Shown here one piece after another: positions 26,021 to 36,419 of a DNA stretch of 64,000 nucleotides (positions within the stretch are counted from its first letter, which is position 1; every line of letters begins with the position of its first letter). Origin of the DNA: Arthrobacter citreus. Its GTDB lineage: Bacteria > Bacillota > Bacilli > Bacillales > Bacillaceae_G. Position numbers and translations under genes: made by a program. Where the stretch lies: positions 1,240,001 through 1,304,000 of the forward strand of contig CP053688.1 in assembly GCA_013200995.1 (NCBI GenBank). Reading direction: 5' to 3'. Below the pieces are notes generated by a model that was not told the origin of the DNA, did not search any database, and saw only the letters and a program-made list of their open reading frames with translations.

Positions 26021-27740
26021 TTTGAATTTCCTCCTTTCCGTATTGTGAATAGTAAATTGCTTTATAAAGTTTGGAACTTTTTAATAAAGATTCATGAGTT
26101 CCTTCTTCTACTAGTTCACCTTCGTCAATAATTAAAATTTTATCTGCCTTTTTAGCCGTGCTAATTTTTTGAGTAATAATTAAAGTTGTACATTGGTATT
26201 CTTTTAAAGCTTCGAGTAAACTAGCTTCAGTTTTTAAATCTAATGCGCTTGTGCTATCGTCGAGTAATAAAATACTTGGCTTTCTAATAATTGCCCTTGC
26301 AATTGCAAGTCTTTGTTTTTGACCGCCTGAAAGATTTACACCTTTTTGCCCGATTAAACTCTCATATCCATTTGGGAAAGACAAAATTGTATCATGAATT
26401 TGAGCATGCATTGCAGCTGAATAAACTTCTTCATCTGTTGCAGTCTCTCTACCCATTAATAAATTCTCTTTAATCGTCCCAGTAAATAACAATGCTTCTT
26501 GAGGTACATACCCTATTTGTCCTCTTAACTGCTTACTATTTATTTTTCTACTATCTTGATCATCAATTAAAATAGTACCAGAGTTAACATCATATAAACG
26601 AGGGATTAATTGAAATAATGATGTTTTCCCGGATCCTGTTGAACCTAATATAGCAATTGTTTGCTCTGGATAAGCAACAAATGAGATATTTTTTAAAACA
26701 CTCGTTTCATCATTTGGATAACTGAAAGAAACTTGATGAAATTGAATTTTACCTTCTAAACGATTTTCGATTTTGTTTCCTTCGTTCTTTTCTACAAAGT
26801 CTTCTTCAATCGTTAATATTTCATCAATTCGTTCTGAAGAGGCTCTCATTCTTGAAAACGCACTAATAATAAAAGAGAAAACCGAAAAAGATGAAGTGAT
26901 ACGAGAAATATAATTCACGATTGCAACGATATTTCCAATATTTGTTTGATGTGAATGTACTTTACTATTACCAAACCATAATACAATTAAAATACATGCA
27001 TTCATAAACAGAAGCATAACCGGCATCGTTATTTCCATCGTTCTTAATGCAACAGATGTTTTTTGTTTTAAATTTTGATTTATATGTTGAAAACGATTAT
27101 TTTCATAGTTATTTCTTACGAATGCTTTAATTAATTTCATTCCAACTAAATTTTCTCTAAGGACGCTATTTACAACATCTACATTATCTTGAACATTTTT
27201 AAATAGTCTTCTACCTTTTTTTACCATCCAGTTTAGAAAGATAAATAAGAACGGCAAAATTAATGAAATTACTAATGATAGTTTCCAATCCAAAATTAAT
27301 GCCATAACAACACTACCAACTACGATTAGTGGTGCTCTTAAAATGATCCTTAAACTCATAAATACTGCACTTTGTAATTGTGAAACGTCATTTGTAAGAC
27401 GAGTAATAATTGACGAAGTAGGTAAATAACTGAAAGTCGTAAATGAAAATGATTGTACTTTCTCAAAAAGCGTCTTTCGTAATTTAAAAGAGTAGCTCTG
27501 TGCTATATGAGTAGCATAGAAAGTATTTAATACACCACCAATGAAGGCTACGATTGATAACACAATCATGACTATTCCCCATTTAGTAACATAAGACATG
27601 TCTTTTTGGACAATCCCGTTGTTGATGATATTCGATAAAATATAAGGTTGAAATAATTCAACAACTAACTCCAAAAATAAAAAAACGATTGCTGCAAAAA
27701 TTGTAATTTTGTATGGTTTTAAAAACTTAAAACTATTCAA
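26001..27740 (-). CDS. ABC exporter half-transporter, first subunit (YfiB/YheI type)
   Basis: About 580 aa from a TTG at 27740, eight bases after AGGGGAG; a reading from 27881 would add 47 residues and overlap an upstream terminator. Exporter domain about 10-310, then the ATPase: Walker A GSTGSGKTS, canonical signature LSGGQKQRLAIARA, and Walker B ILLLDDSTSALD with Asp in place of the catalytic Glu. The Asp marks it as the degenerate-site subunit. It pairs with the next gene. Confidence 0.88.
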   Translation of the reverse strand: MNSFKFLKPYKITIFAAIVFLFLELVVELFQPYILSNIINNGIVQKDMSYVTKWGIVMIVLSIVAFIGGVLNTFYATHIAQSYSFKLRKTLFEKVQSFSFTTFSYLPTSSIITRLTNDVSQLQSAVFMSLRIILRAPLIVVGSVVMALILDWKLSLVISLILPFLFIFLNWMVKKGRRLFKNVQDNVDVVNSVLRENLVGMKLIKAFVRNNYENNRFQHINQNLKQKTSVALRTMEITMPVMLLFMNACILIVLWFGNSKVHSHQTNIGNIVAIVNYISRITSSFSVFSFIISAFSRMRASSERIDEILTIEEDFVEKNEGNKIENRLEGKIQFHQVSFSYPNDETSVLKNISFVAYPEQTIAILGSTGSGKTSLFQLIPRLYDVNSGTILIDDQDSRKINSKQLRGQIGYVPQEALLFTGTIKENLLMGRETATDEEVYSAAMHAQIHDTILSFPNGYESLIGQKGVNLSGGQKQRLAIARAIIRKPSILLLDDSTSALDLKTEASLLEALKEYQCTTLIITQKISTAKKADKILIIDEGELVEEGTHESLLKSSKLYKAIYYSQYGKEEIQNVKGAN

Positions 27741-27845
27741 TTTAGTCACTCCCCTGACTAAAGAGGTAATGATTAAAAAACCCCTCCGTATTTTCTTATC
27801 TCTTTTTAATAAATCTACAAAAATCTTAATAAAAGTACATAAAAC

Positions 27846-27876
27846 AGGAAAAGAACTCGTATTTAAACGAGTCCTC
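27846..27876 (-). terminator. Intrinsic terminator
   Basis: Minus strand: GGACTCGT / ACGAGTTC stem with loop TTAAAT, then TTTTCC. It sits directly past the stop of the M3 peptidase gene at 27891 and separates it from the exporter. Confidence 0.7.
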
Positions 27877-27890
27877 TTCATAAAAAGCTA

Positions 27891-29672
27891 TCATTCAGTG
27901 ATCGATAAAAATTCTTCTACGTCTTTAAGAGATAGTTTTACAGCTTTCTCCCAGAAATCACGTTTCGTTAAATCAACACCTAAATGTTTTTGAGCTAATT
28001 CTTCTACTGTCATTGAAGCAGTTTCTTTTAATAGTGCAATATATTTCTGTTCATAAGATTTTCCTTCTTCCAACGCTTTTGCATAAATACCTAAAGAGAA
28101 TAAGTATCCAAATGTGTATGGGAAGTTATAGAACGGTACACCCGTAATATAGAAATGTAATTTTGATGACCAGAAATGTGGATGATACTCATCCAATGCG
28201 CCACAATATGCCTCTTTTTGAGCTTCTTCCATTAGTTCATTTATTCGATTTTTACTTACAACACCATTTTTACGCTCTTCATAAAAACGAGTTTCAAATA
28301 AGAAGCGAGCATGAATATTCATATAAAATGCAACACTTCGTTGGATTTTGTCTTCTAAAAGAGCAAGACGTTCGTCATCTGAATTCGCATTTTTAACGGC
28401 TGCATCTGCAACAATCATTTCTGCAAAAGTTGAAGCTGTTTCAGCAACATTCATTGCGTAATGTTTATTAAGTGTATGAACATCCTTCATCGCAAAAGAA
28501 TGGAAAGCATGCCCTAATTCATGAGCTAATGTTGAAACATTCGATGGTGTTCCTGAATATGTCATAAAAATTCGAGATTGACCACTCTCAGAAAATCCTG
28601 TGCAGAATCCACCAGGACGTTTACCAGGGCGATCTTCTGCTTCAATCCAAGAATCTTCAAATGCCATCTTAGTAAAATCTGTTAATTCGTCTCCAAATTG
28701 CTTGAACTGATCTAAGATAAATTCTGCACCTTCAGAATATGAAATTGCAGAGTCAGTATCTGCAACAGGTGCATCTAAATCATACCAGCTTAATTTCTCA
28801 ACGCCTAATAATTTAGCTTTTCTTTGTAGATATTCAACAAACGGAGCTTTATTGTCAATTATTGCTCCCCACATTGAATCAAGTGTCTCTTGGCTCATAC
28901 GATTAATTGATAACGGTTCTTTTAATACATTATTCCATCCGCGTTGTCCATATACGCTCAAACGGAAACCAGCAAGATGATTTAATATTTTTGCGAAGTA
29001 ATCTGACTCATTTCCCCACGTTTCTTCCCATTTCTCAAAAATCTCTTTTCGAACATTTCGGTCTTTAGAAGAAAATAGATTTGATGCTTGACCAACTGAT
29101 AGAATTTTATCATCGTGTTCAATTTGCATTTTTCCTACTACAGTGTCATACATTTGACCCCATCCGTGATAGCCATCAACAGAAAGTGCTGTAATTAATG
29201 CTTCTTGATCTACAGATAATAATTCGCTTGATTTTTGACGTCGCTCATTTAATACAAACGAAATCTCTTTAAACTCATCGCTTTCTAAAATAGTATTCCA
29301 AACAGAATCTTCTATTTTAGTTAATTCACTATGAAATTTTGTTAAAGAGGTAGAGAATTTTGCATGTAACTGAGTTAATGTACCTCTTAATAAATTAGCT
29401 TTTTGATCAGCCATGTTTTGAGCTTGTAGGCAACCTACAAATGCACTAGCTTGAGATAGTTTCTTTCCTATTATTTCAATATTACTAATGATAGCATTTA
29501 ATTCCTCAATATCATCACAGCTTTTTGGAGCAGTAAACATTGAAACTTGTCTCTCTAATCTTTCTACTAAACTAGTTACTTCTATTATGTATGTTGCAAA
29601 TTCAGGAGACTCACTTCCTCCTTTAAAGAAAACATCTAAATCCCACGTAAGTGAATATGTATTCGTTGACAT
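27891..29672 (-). CDS. M3 family oligoendopeptidase
   Basis: 593 aa. The zinc site is STLAHELGHAFHSF (near residue 385), with the downstream ligand in NVAETASTFAEMIVADAAV. The N-terminus (YSLTWDLDVFFKGGSESPEF) is that of the second PepF-like subfamily of Bacillus, distinct from the gene at 19665. It should hydrolyse short peptides in the cytosol. A terminator follows the stop, and the long AT-rich gap upstream holds its promoter. Confidence 0.9.
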   Translation of the reverse strand: MSTNTYSLTWDLDVFFKGGSESPEFATYIIEVTSLVERLERQVSMFTAPKSCDDIEELNAIISNIEIIGKKLSQASAFVGCLQAQNMADQKANLLRGTLTQLHAKFSTSLTKFHSELTKIEDSVWNTILESDEFKEISFVLNERRQKSSELLSVDQEALITALSVDGYHGWGQMYDTVVGKMQIEHDDKILSVGQASNLFSSKDRNVRKEIFEKWEETWGNESDYFAKILNHLAGFRLSVYGQRGWNNVLKEPLSINRMSQETLDSMWGAIIDNKAPFVEYLQRKAKLLGVEKLSWYDLDAPVADTDSAISYSEGAEFILDQFKQFGDELTDFTKMAFEDSWIEAEDRPGKRPGGFCTGFSESGQSRIFMTYSGTPSNVSTLAHELGHAFHSFAMKDVHTLNKHYAMNVAETASTFAEMIVADAAVKNANSDDERLALLEDKIQRSVAFYMNIHARFLFETRFYEERKNGVVSKNRINELMEEAQKEAYCGALDEYHPHFWSSKLHFYITGVPFYNFPYTFGYLFSLGIYAKALEEGKSYEQKYIALLKETASMTVEELAQKHLGVDLTKRDFWEKAVKLSLKDVEEFLSITE

Positions 29673-30300
29673 ACGACCCCACCTTTTGGTTTGTTAAGTA
29701 CATTAGTTATTATACATTATTCGAAATATTTAGTCTAATCATACTACTTTTTACCAAAATGATTTGGGACACAAGCTTGATGAAATAATGTTCAATCAAA
29801 CATTTTATGCATTTTTTTTAATAAACTTCCGTTTTAATATTAATTTTTTATGTCCATAAATATAGAAAAAATAGAAATGAAATTTAATAAACTTTAGACG
29901 AAAATGATCGTCAAATATTACAAAACTCCACTAATTGTTACAATCGTTTTAATTGAACGTTAATAAAAGTGCTCTTTTTTGCTTCCTTAACAATAGTTTA
30001 TCGGTAAAAATAACGATTTTATTAATAAAAAACACTATTAATCCAATTAATTTAAGGCATTATCAGCCGCTTAATATGACAAAATTACACAAAATGGAGC
30101 GAAGTACTTAAGCCTGCACCCCTTACTATTACTGGTTTTATGAGCATTTTCTGTCGAATTTAACTGTAGTAAATAGATAGAATTGATAGAATATTATAAA
30201 AAAAGGTAATATATTTGTAACATAAAATAAAGTTACTGAAATCTTACTGTCATATTTCCATGGTAAAGTAGACACATAGAAATCGACAGGAGAGAGAAAT
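29673..30300. other. Intergenic region between divergent genes
   Basis: About 630 bases, strongly AT-rich, with no credible ORF. It holds the promoters of the M3 peptidase (left) and the LysM-3D gene (right). A TTACTG-N17-TAAAGT pair just before the latter is a weak promoter candidate, and TGTAACATAAAATAAAG nearby only half-matches a WalR box. Confidence 0.5.
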
Positions 30301-30855
30301 ATGAAAAAACTAATAACATGTTTTGTTACTACTGTTGTTCTAACAATGGGAATCACGACAAATACATATGCAGCAACTTACAAAGTAAAATCTGGAGATA
30401 CTTTATCTGCAATTGCAAAAAAGCAAAAGGTAACAGTTTCTCAAATTAAAGTTTGGAATCATTTAAAATCAGATCTTATAAAAGTAAATCAAGTATTACA
30501 AATTAAACCTACAACTAAGAAAAAAACAACTAAAAAAACAACAGCTAAATCTGCTACTCCATACAAAGTAATTAAAATGAAAGCTACTGCTTACACTGGT
30601 AGCTGTAAAGGATGTAGTGGAAAAACAGCTACTGGAATAGATTTAAAAAAGAATCCTAAAGTAAAAGTTATCTCGGTTGACCCAAAAGTTATTCCTTTAG
30701 GATCTAAAGTATACGTAGAAGGCTATGGTTATGCTATTGCTGGTGATACTGGCGGATCACTAAAAGGTAAGAAAATTGATGTATTTATCCCAAATAAGAA
30801 TAATGCCCTAAAATGGGGAGTTAAAACAGTTACTGTAAAAGTTTATAAGAAATAA
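30301..30855 (+). CDS. Secreted LysM and 3D domain protein, YocH-like cell-wall enzyme
   Basis: 184 aa. A Sec signal peptide (cleavage near AYA-AT, residues 24-26) is followed by one LysM domain (YKVKSGDTLSAIAKKQKVTV, residues 27-70), a Lys/Thr-rich linker, and a C-terminal 3D domain ending in AIAGDTGGSLKGKKIDVF with the three Asp. This is the layout of YocH, a peptidoglycan-binding, lytic-transglycosylase-like protein acting outside the cell. It has one LysM where B. subtilis YocH has two. The ATG follows GGAGAGAAAT. Confidence 0.88.
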   Translation: MKKLITCFVTTVVLTMGITTNTYAATYKVKSGDTLSAIAKKQKVTVSQIKVWNHLKSDLIKVNQVLQIKPTTKKKTTKKTTAKSATPYKVIKMKATAYTGSCKGCSGKTATGIDLKKNPKVKVISVDPKVIPLGSKVYVEGYGYAIAGDTGGSLKGKKIDVFIPNKNNALKWGVKTVTVKVYKK

Positions 30856-30886
30856 AAAAAACGAGCCTTAATTGAGGCTCGTTTTT
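30854..30886. terminator. Bidirectional terminator overlapping two gene ends
   Basis: ACGAGCCT / AGGCTCGT stem with A and T runs on either side. It begins in the stop codon of the LysM-3D gene and includes the stop of the convergent gene at 30868. Confidence 0.85.
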
Positions 30887-31230
30887 CGATTTGAATTTAA
30901 ATCAAATATTCGACGATCTAATTCATTTAAAAATTCAATTCTTTTTTCTTCTCTTGATAATATTTCAAGCATATTTGCTTTTAAAATTAACTTTTGAATA
31001 CTTTTTCTTTGTGATATTTCAAGTAAATAAACTTCGTATGGTTTAAACCACTTTTCTTCCTTCAATACTCCAATTCTCTCTTGAATTAATTCAGTTTCTT
31101 TCTCATAAAAAGAATAGCCAAAAAACTTTTGTGGCAAATATTCGATAAAAAAGTCAACGATTACTTCAGTAACGAGCCATGACAATATCCGAAAAACAAA
31201 ACCTAATAGTCCAAATACGATTTCATGCAT
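30868..31230 (-). CDS. Small membrane-associated protein of unknown function
   Basis: 120 aa from the ATG at 31230, which follows AGGAGAAAAAACA. An N-terminal hydrophobic helix (residues 4-25, IVFGLLGFVFRILSWLVTEV) is followed by a charged, helical cytosolic part with no family motif. Its stop lies inside the shared terminator. Confidence 0.6.
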   Translation of the reverse strand: MHEIVFGLLGFVFRILSWLVTEVIVDFFIEYLPQKFFGYSFYEKETELIQERIGVLKEEKWFKPYEVYLLEISQRKSIQKLILKANMLEILSREEKRIEFLNELDRRIFDLNSNRKTSLN

Positions 31231-31366
31231 TGTTTTTTCTCCTACCCTTTTTATTACCATTTAATTTAACATTTCTTGGATACTAATTTATAGTTCTTTA
31301 AGAGCATATTTTCCATTTAACTAATAAACAATATTATTAAATATATTATTTTGGAGATGAAAACAA

Positions 31367-31504
31367 ATGAAAGATAAACGATTTACAATAACAGGTACTG
31401 ATATTACTGAAGTAAAGAGAAAAAATGCAGATTCTGGGTTAACTTATAATCAAGTTAAGCAATTGCTTGCAGAGAAATATATGAAGGAAAAAAGAAATAG
31501 ATAA
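31367..31504 (+). CDS. Small protein of 45 residues, possibly spore-related
   Basis: It encodes MKDKRFTITGTDITEVKRKN, ADSGLTYNQVKQLLAEKYMK and a short basic end. The ATG follows TTTGGAGATGA at a good distance. The T-D-I-x-E-V-K-R-x-N-A-x-S-G stretch has the flavour of gamma-type small acid-soluble spore proteins, but the protein is too short and lacks their Gln/Ala-rich repeats, so the name is only a suggestion. Confidence 0.5.
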   Translation: MKDKRFTITGTDITEVKRKNADSGLTYNQVKQLLAEKYMKEKRNR

Positions 31505-31772
31505 ACTTAACGTTATTGTTACGATGAAGCTTGATCAATTTTAGTCTCAACTATAATTGAGATGGTATTCTCAAGATTTTTTTCAAAGTAAAGGAAGCTG
31601 TATGATGTTGATTTCCACTCCAGGACTCTCGCTTAGTAACATGTTAATAATTTACTATTTTATATTTCAGCACTCCGTAAAAAAGTAATTTTTTTCTTTG
31701 AACTGTCTGACACTACTCATTTTTTGTTATTTCTTACGATTTCCACTTAATTTATTCATGATTAAATGACTT

Positions 31773-31925
31773 ATTTACAGTTTCACTGAATTTAATTGCA
31801 GGTTGGAAAATTTTAATTGCAGTTTTGCTATTTTCATTTGAGGTTTTAGTCATTTTATTTGCACTTTTACCTTTTTTACTCGCACTGATTTATTTGCAGT
31901 TTTAGTCTTATTAGTTCCACGAATT
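31773..31925 (+). repeat. 21-bp periodic array B, TTGCA class
   Basis: Units begin ATT(T)GCAG or close variants. The G of the core falls at 31777 (A there), 31798, 31819, 31840, 31861, 31882, 31896 and 31917: all steps are 21 except one of 14. It has the same period as arrays A, C and D but an unrelated core, and lacks their leader unit. It lies within 20 bases of the thrB terminator. Confidence 0.75.
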
Positions 31926-31943
31926 TAAACATTCTATCTGTAC

Positions 31944-31984
31944 AAAAAAGAACCACTCAATCTTCAAAAAGAGTTGAGTGGTTT
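31944..31984 (-). terminator. Intrinsic terminator of hom-thrC-thrB
   Basis: Minus strand: AACCACTCAA / TTGAGTGGTT stem, then CTTTTTTG, five bases past the thrB stop. Confidence 0.9.
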
Positions 31985-31988
31985 TCTT

Positions 31989-32897
31989 CTAATTAGAGTG
32001 AATTGAGTGTTTAACTTTTGCACCCTCATTTTCAATTTTAATCTCACTTACTTCACAATTTGGAAATAAGTTTTTGAAATATGTAGTGGCAACTGAGCAA
32101 CTTTCTATGGAAACAAAAGCTAGTACAGTAGGACCAGCACCGCTAAGCACAAAACCGTGTACAAATTCAGGTAATTTCAGTTTCTTTAAAGTATCTAATT
32201 CGTTTACGATTTTGCTGCGATATGGTTCATGAAATAAGTCTCTTTTCATCATATCGCCTGCTAATTTCCAGTCTTCCTTTAGTAGTGCTGTAATCAATAG
32301 ATTGCTAAAACTACTAGATAGAATAGCATCCTTATACGTAATTGTTGCGGGCAAAATATTTCTTGCATGAATCGTTTCTAGTTCGTATGTAGGGATTATT
32401 GCTACTACTGATACTTTATTTAAAGTTGATTGTTGAATATAAGCTTTTCCGTCGATATAAGTCCCTATAACTAGCCCACCATAAAGTGAGGCACCAACAT
32501 TGTCCATATGACCTTCTAATGCGGTTGCTATTTGTAGTTGTTCTTCTAATGATAAATTTAAATGGCAAAGTTCATTTGCTAATATAATGCCTCCGACTAT
32601 TGCAGAAGCACTACTTCCTAAACCTCTTGTAAGCGGAATATCACTTTCAAGCTTTAGATGACAAGTTGGCAATGTTTTGTTATTTGCTTTGGCAACTTCA
32701 ATAGCTGTTTGAAAGATTAAATTTGTTTGATCTAGCGGTATATTTTTCAAATAATCACTAAATCCCTCGCAGCTGTATTTATCATTTTCGAATACTTCAA
32801 TTGTTAAATACCGATTAAATGCAATACCAATTGAATCAAATCCTGGCCCTACATTTGCAGTGCTTGCAGGAACAGTTATTTGGAAAAGCTTTTTCAT
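31989..32897 (-). CDS. thrB: Homoserine kinase
   Basis: 302 aa GHMP-family kinase. It phosphorylates homoserine with ATP in the threonine branch. Motifs: the N-terminal [17 protein letters not shown], the GHMP nucleotide loop [16 protein letters not shown] (residues 89-104) and the C-terminal [12 protein letters not shown]. The start overlaps the thrC stop by four bases (ATGA), indicating translational coupling in hom-thrC-thrB. Confidence 0.93.
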   Translation of the reverse strand: MKKLFQITVPASTANVGPGFDSIGIAFNRYLTIEVFENDKYSCEGFSDYLKNIPLDQTNLIFQTAIEVAKANNKTLPTCHLKLESDIPLTRGLGSSASAIVGGIILANELCHLNLSLEEQLQIATALEGHMDNVGASLYGGLVIGTYIDGKAYIQQSTLNKVSVVAIIPTYELETIHARNILPATITYKDAILSSSFSNLLITALLKEDWKLAGDMMKRDLFHEPYRSKIVNELDTLKKLKLPEFVHGFVLSGAGPTVLAFVSIESCSVATTYFKNLFPNCEVSEIKIENEGAKVKHSIHSN

Positions 32898-33952
32898 ATA
32901 GAAACCACACCTTGTAAATGTTCTAATACAATCTTTTCTTCATTTGGTAATAAAATGGGTTCGATCTTACTTGACTCAATTGCGATATCAGGATCTTTTA
33001 ATCCATTGCCTGTTAAAATGGCTACTATTTTAGTGCCTTTTTTAATTACACCAGACTGAACTTGTTTATAGACTCCGGCAATACTTGCACATGAACCTGG
33101 TTCTGCAAATACTCCCTCTTTTGATGCGATCCATTTATAAGCTTGTAAAATTTCGTCATCTGTTACACTATCGATTGCACCATTTGATTCCTGAATGGCA
33201 TTTACTGCATATTCCCAGCTTGCAGGATTTCCGATTCGAATAGCTGTTGCAATTGTTTCTGGATTTTCAATCTTTTTATTATTTACAATCGGAGCCGCAC
33301 CCGCTGCTTGGAAACCATGCATTTTAGGTAATTTAATACCATGTTTTAAATGATATTCATTAAACCCTTTCCAATAAGCTGTAATATTTCCAGCATTACC
33401 AACCGGGATTGCTAGTATTTCAGGTGCTTCCTCCAATTGTTCACATATTTCAAAAGCAGCTGTTTTCTGGCCTTCAATTCGATATGGATTAACTGAATTT
33501 ACTAACGTAATTGGTTCAGATTCACTAATTTTTCTTACCATTTGAAGCGCGTGATCAAAATTCCCATCAATACTTATGATATGTGCGCCATACATTACAG
33601 CCTGCGCGAGTTTGCCGTATGCAATTTTTCCGTTTGGAATAATCACGAAACATTTCATACCAGCTCTTGCTGCGTAAGCGGCAGCCGCAGCAGAAGTATT
33701 TCCCGTCGATGCACAAATAATTGCTGTACTGCCCTCTTCTTTAGCTTTAGCAACTGCCATAACCATACCACGATCTTTAAATGAACCAGTTGGATTTAAA
33801 CCCTCTAGTTTCACATATAATTCGATACCCCACTCCTGTGACAAACGCGATAAATAAAGTAAAGGAGTATTCCCTTCATTTAACGTTAATTGTGGTGTTT
33901 CTTCATTAATAGGTAAGTACGTTGAGTATTTTTCAATTAATCCCTTATACAT
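32894..33952 (-). CDS. thrC: Threonine synthase
   Basis: 352 aa PLP enzyme turning phosphohomoserine into threonine. The PLP lysine is in [14 protein letters not shown] (near residue 47), with the phosphate-binding [18 protein letters not shown] next. The ATG at 33952 (MYKGLIEKY) lies one base past the hom stop, with GGTGAAG as ribosome site; a longer in-frame reading to 33994 would overlap hom by 41 bases and is unlikely. Confidence 0.93.
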   Translation of the reverse strand: MYKGLIEKYSTYLPINEETPQLTLNEGNTPLLYLSRLSQEWGIELYVKLEGLNPTGSFKDRGMVMAVAKAKEEGSTAIICASTGNTSAAAAAYAARAGMKCFVIIPNGKIAYGKLAQAVMYGAHIISIDGNFDHALQMVRKISESEPITLVNSVNPYRIEGQKTAAFEICEQLEEAPEILAIPVGNAGNITAYWKGFNEYHLKHGIKLPKMHGFQAAGAAPIVNNKKIENPETIATAIRIGNPASWEYAVNAIQESNGAIDSVTDDEILQAYKWIASKEGVFAEPGSCASIAGVYKQVQSGVIKKGTKIVAILTGNGLKDPDIAIESSKIEPILLPNEEKIVLEHLQGVVSI

Positions 33953-33953
33953 C

Positions 33954-35249
33954 TCAATCTTCACCTGCAATTCGATAATAGCTACGAACTTCATCGACTA
34001 CATCAGATGTTTCTAAACTTTCAGTTACTTTTTTATAAGACGAGTATGAGGCATTGTGAGTTACTAAGATAATTTCAGCTAGCCCTTTATGCTTTAAAGG
34101 AACTTGAATAATTTTCTCAAAACTAATATCTGACTCTGTAAATAGGGAAGTAATTTTTGCAAACGATCCTAATTGATCTTTTACAGTAAATCGGAAGAAT
34201 GACTTGAAATAAATTTCATCATCTTCTTTTAATTCTTTTGGATACTGAGGTAAAATAGCACTTGTTCCGTTTACACCTAAACGCATATTTTTCATCACTG
34301 CAACTAAGTCAGACACGATTGCAGTTGCTGTTGGTAAACTGCCTGCACCTGGTCCATAAAACATCGTTTCACCTACAGCTTCACCATAAACATATACTGC
34401 ATTAAATTCATTGCTAACAGATGCTAATGGATGATTGTGCGCAATTAAAGTCGGTCCAACACTAACTTCAATACGATTATTATTTCTTTTTGCATAGCCG
34501 ATTAATTTCATTGTATATCCAAAGTATTTAGCGTAATCTATGTCCTCAGAAGAAACTGAACTGATCCCACGTACTTGAACGTCTTCAAGTTCAACATCCA
34601 TTGAGAATCCTAATTTTGCTAAAATCGTCATTTTTCTAGCAGCATCTAATCCTTCAACATCAGATGTTGGGTCTGCTTCAGCAAATCCTAACTCTTGTGC
34701 TTCTTTTAAGACATCGTCATAAGCTTTTCCTTCATTGCTCATCTTTGTAAGGATGAAATTTGTCGTTCCATTGACAATTCCCATCAGCTTGTTCACACGA
34801 TCAGATGCTAAACCATCTACTAAACTACGAATAATCGGTATTCCACCAGCAACGCTAGCTTCGTAGAATAAATCGCATTTATTTTCATTTGCTACACGGA
34901 GTAATTCTGTACCATATAATGCCATTAAATCTTTATTTGCTGTTACGACATGTTTTTTATTTCGAAGAGCATGTAGTATATAATGTCTTGCATCTTCAAT
35001 TCCACCCATTACCTCTACTACAACATCTATTTCAGCATCATCTAATATTTCGTATGCTTCTGTTGTTAGTAAATCCTTCTGAATCGAAACAGAACGCTCC
35101 TTTTCAAGGTCTTTTACTAAAACCTTTTTTACTTTTACAGAACAACCGATTTGATGAGCTAGTCTGTCTTGATGATCTTCAACAATTTTTACAACACCAC
35201 TTCCAACAGTTCCAAGTCCTAATAGGCCAATTGAAATACAGTCCTTCAT
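33954..35249 (-). CDS. hom: Homoserine dehydrogenase
   Basis: 431 aa from the ATG at 35249, which follows GGAGGAGATCAT. It reduces aspartate semialdehyde to homoserine, the branch point to threonine and methionine. The Rossmann loop is [17 protein letters not shown] (residues 5-21); the catalytic domain follows with [14 protein letters not shown] and [17 protein letters not shown]; the C-terminal hundred residues form an ACT domain ([19 protein letters not shown]) for feedback control. First gene of hom-thrC-thrB. No riboswitch was seen in its 130-base leader. Confidence 0.94.
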   Translation of the reverse strand: MKDCISIGLLGLGTVGSGVVKIVEDHQDRLAHQIGCSVKVKKVLVKDLEKERSVSIQKDLLTTEAYEILDDAEIDVVVEVMGGIEDARHYILHALRNKKHVVTANKDLMALYGTELLRVANENKCDLFYEASVAGGIPIIRSLVDGLASDRVNKLMGIVNGTTNFILTKMSNEGKAYDDVLKEAQELGFAEADPTSDVEGLDAARKMTILAKLGFSMDVELEDVQVRGISSVSSEDIDYAKYFGYTMKLIGYAKRNNNRIEVSVGPTLIAHNHPLASVSNEFNAVYVYGEAVGETMFYGPGAGSLPTATAIVSDLVAVMKNMRLGVNGTSAILPQYPKELKEDDEIYFKSFFRFTVKDQLGSFAKITSLFTESDISFEKIIQVPLKHKGLAEIILVTHNASYSSYKKVTESLETSDVVDEVRSYYRIAGED

Positions 35250-35381
35250 ATGATCTCCTCCGTTAAAATTTGATATTATTTCCATTATGGGAATAGTTTA
35301 TGGAAATAGCAAACATTTTTTTAAATTTTCCAATTATTATTATTTAAAATATTACAAAATTATGAACCTAAAATGATAAAA

Positions 35382-36287
35382 TCATAAATTGTAAGGGGTT
35401 TCTTGGTAAACATAGTAATTTAACCAATTCGAAAATAATAGATTTCCATGACTTCTCCAGCGTACAATCGGTGACTTTTCTGGGTTATCATTTTTGAAAT
35501 AGTTTTTTGGTATATCAATTTCCACTCCTCTTTGTACATCTCTTTCGTATTCAGATTTTAACGTATCGATACAATATTCATGATGTCCTGTCGCAAAAAT
35601 CTGTTTTCCGTCCTCACTCATAACAAGATGGACGCCTGCATCTTCAGATAAACTTAAAATCTTTAATTCACCTACACTTTCAATATCTTCTTTTCGAACT
35701 TCAGTATGTCTCGAATGTGGTACATAGTACTCATCATCAAATCCACGAACTAGGTTTACAAATCGATCCTCTACTGTATGAGGAAATACACCGAACATTT
35801 TTTTAGTTAATGGATATTTAGGAACACCATAATGATGGAAAAGTCCAGCTTGTGCCCCCCAACAAATATGAAGTGTAGACGTTACATTTTCTTTTGTGAA
35901 TTCCATAATCTCTTTTAACTCTGACCAATATTCAACTTCCTCAAACTCTAATGTTTCTACTGGAGCACCCGTTATAATAAAGCCATCATATTTTGTATCT
36001 TGAATTTGTGAAATTGTTTTATAAAAGTTGGAAACATGTTCTTCAGACACATTTTTAGGCTTGTATGATTCAGTACCAATTAAATCAATATCCACTTGTA
36101 ATGGAGAGTTTGCAATTAAACGTAATATTTGCGTTTCAGTTTCAATTTTAGTAGGCATTAAGTTTAAAATACCTATTTGAAGCGGCCGAATATCTTGAGT
36201 CTCCGCTCGTTCTTTCGTCATATAAAAAACGTTTTCATTCGTTAATATTTCCGTAGCAGGTAGATCTTTGTTGATAATTACTGGCAT
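35382..36287 (-). CDS. metA: Homoserine O-acyltransferase (MetA, acetyl type likely)
   Basis: 301 aa. It activates homoserine for methionine synthesis. The catalytic Cys is in [14 protein letters not shown] (near residue 142); the His-Glu partners lie in VPHSRHTEV and [10 protein letters not shown]. MetA proteins of Bacillus use acetyl-CoA more often than succinyl-CoA; that residue choice was not checked. It follows metH, with an intrinsic terminator between them whose T-run ends only about 27 bases before the ATG, so expression depends on read-through or an unseen promoter. Confidence 0.92.
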   Translation of the reverse strand: MPVIINKDLPATEILTNENVFYMTKERAETQDIRPLQIGILNLMPTKIETETQILRLIANSPLQVDIDLIGTESYKPKNVSEEHVSNFYKTISQIQDTKYDGFIITGAPVETLEFEEVEYWSELKEIMEFTKENVTSTLHICWGAQAGLFHHYGVPKYPLTKKMFGVFPHTVEDRFVNLVRGFDDEYYVPHSRHTEVRKEDIESVGELKILSLSEDAGVHLVMSEDGKQIFATGHHEYCIDTLKSEYERDVQRGVEIDIPKNYFKNDNPEKSPIVRWRSHGNLLFSNWLNYYVYQETPYNL

Positions 36288-36314
36288 TTTAATTCCACTC
36301 CTCTTTCTTCTTAG

Positions 36315-36359
36315 AAAAAAGGCAGTAGAATGATAAATTAATTAATTACTACTACCTTA
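36315..36359 (-). terminator. Terminator or attenuator between metH and metA
   Basis: Minus strand: AAGGTAGTAG / CTACTGCCTT stem with a long AT loop, then TTTTTT. Placed tightly between metH and metA, it would set the level of metA. Confidence 0.85.
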
Positions 36360-36419
36360 TTAATTTTTAAAAACTAAAATTTAGTTTTATTGATAACAAT
36401 GAATAATTATTCTTTCTTT

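Noticed and set aside
30211..30260. WalR box before the LysM-3D gene
   Set aside because: Only one half-site (TGTAAC) is convincing; the second half at the required spacing does not match.
35250..35381. Riboswitch or T-box in the hom leader
   Set aside because: No S-box, T-box or other conserved core was found, only AT-rich sequence with a short inverted repeat.
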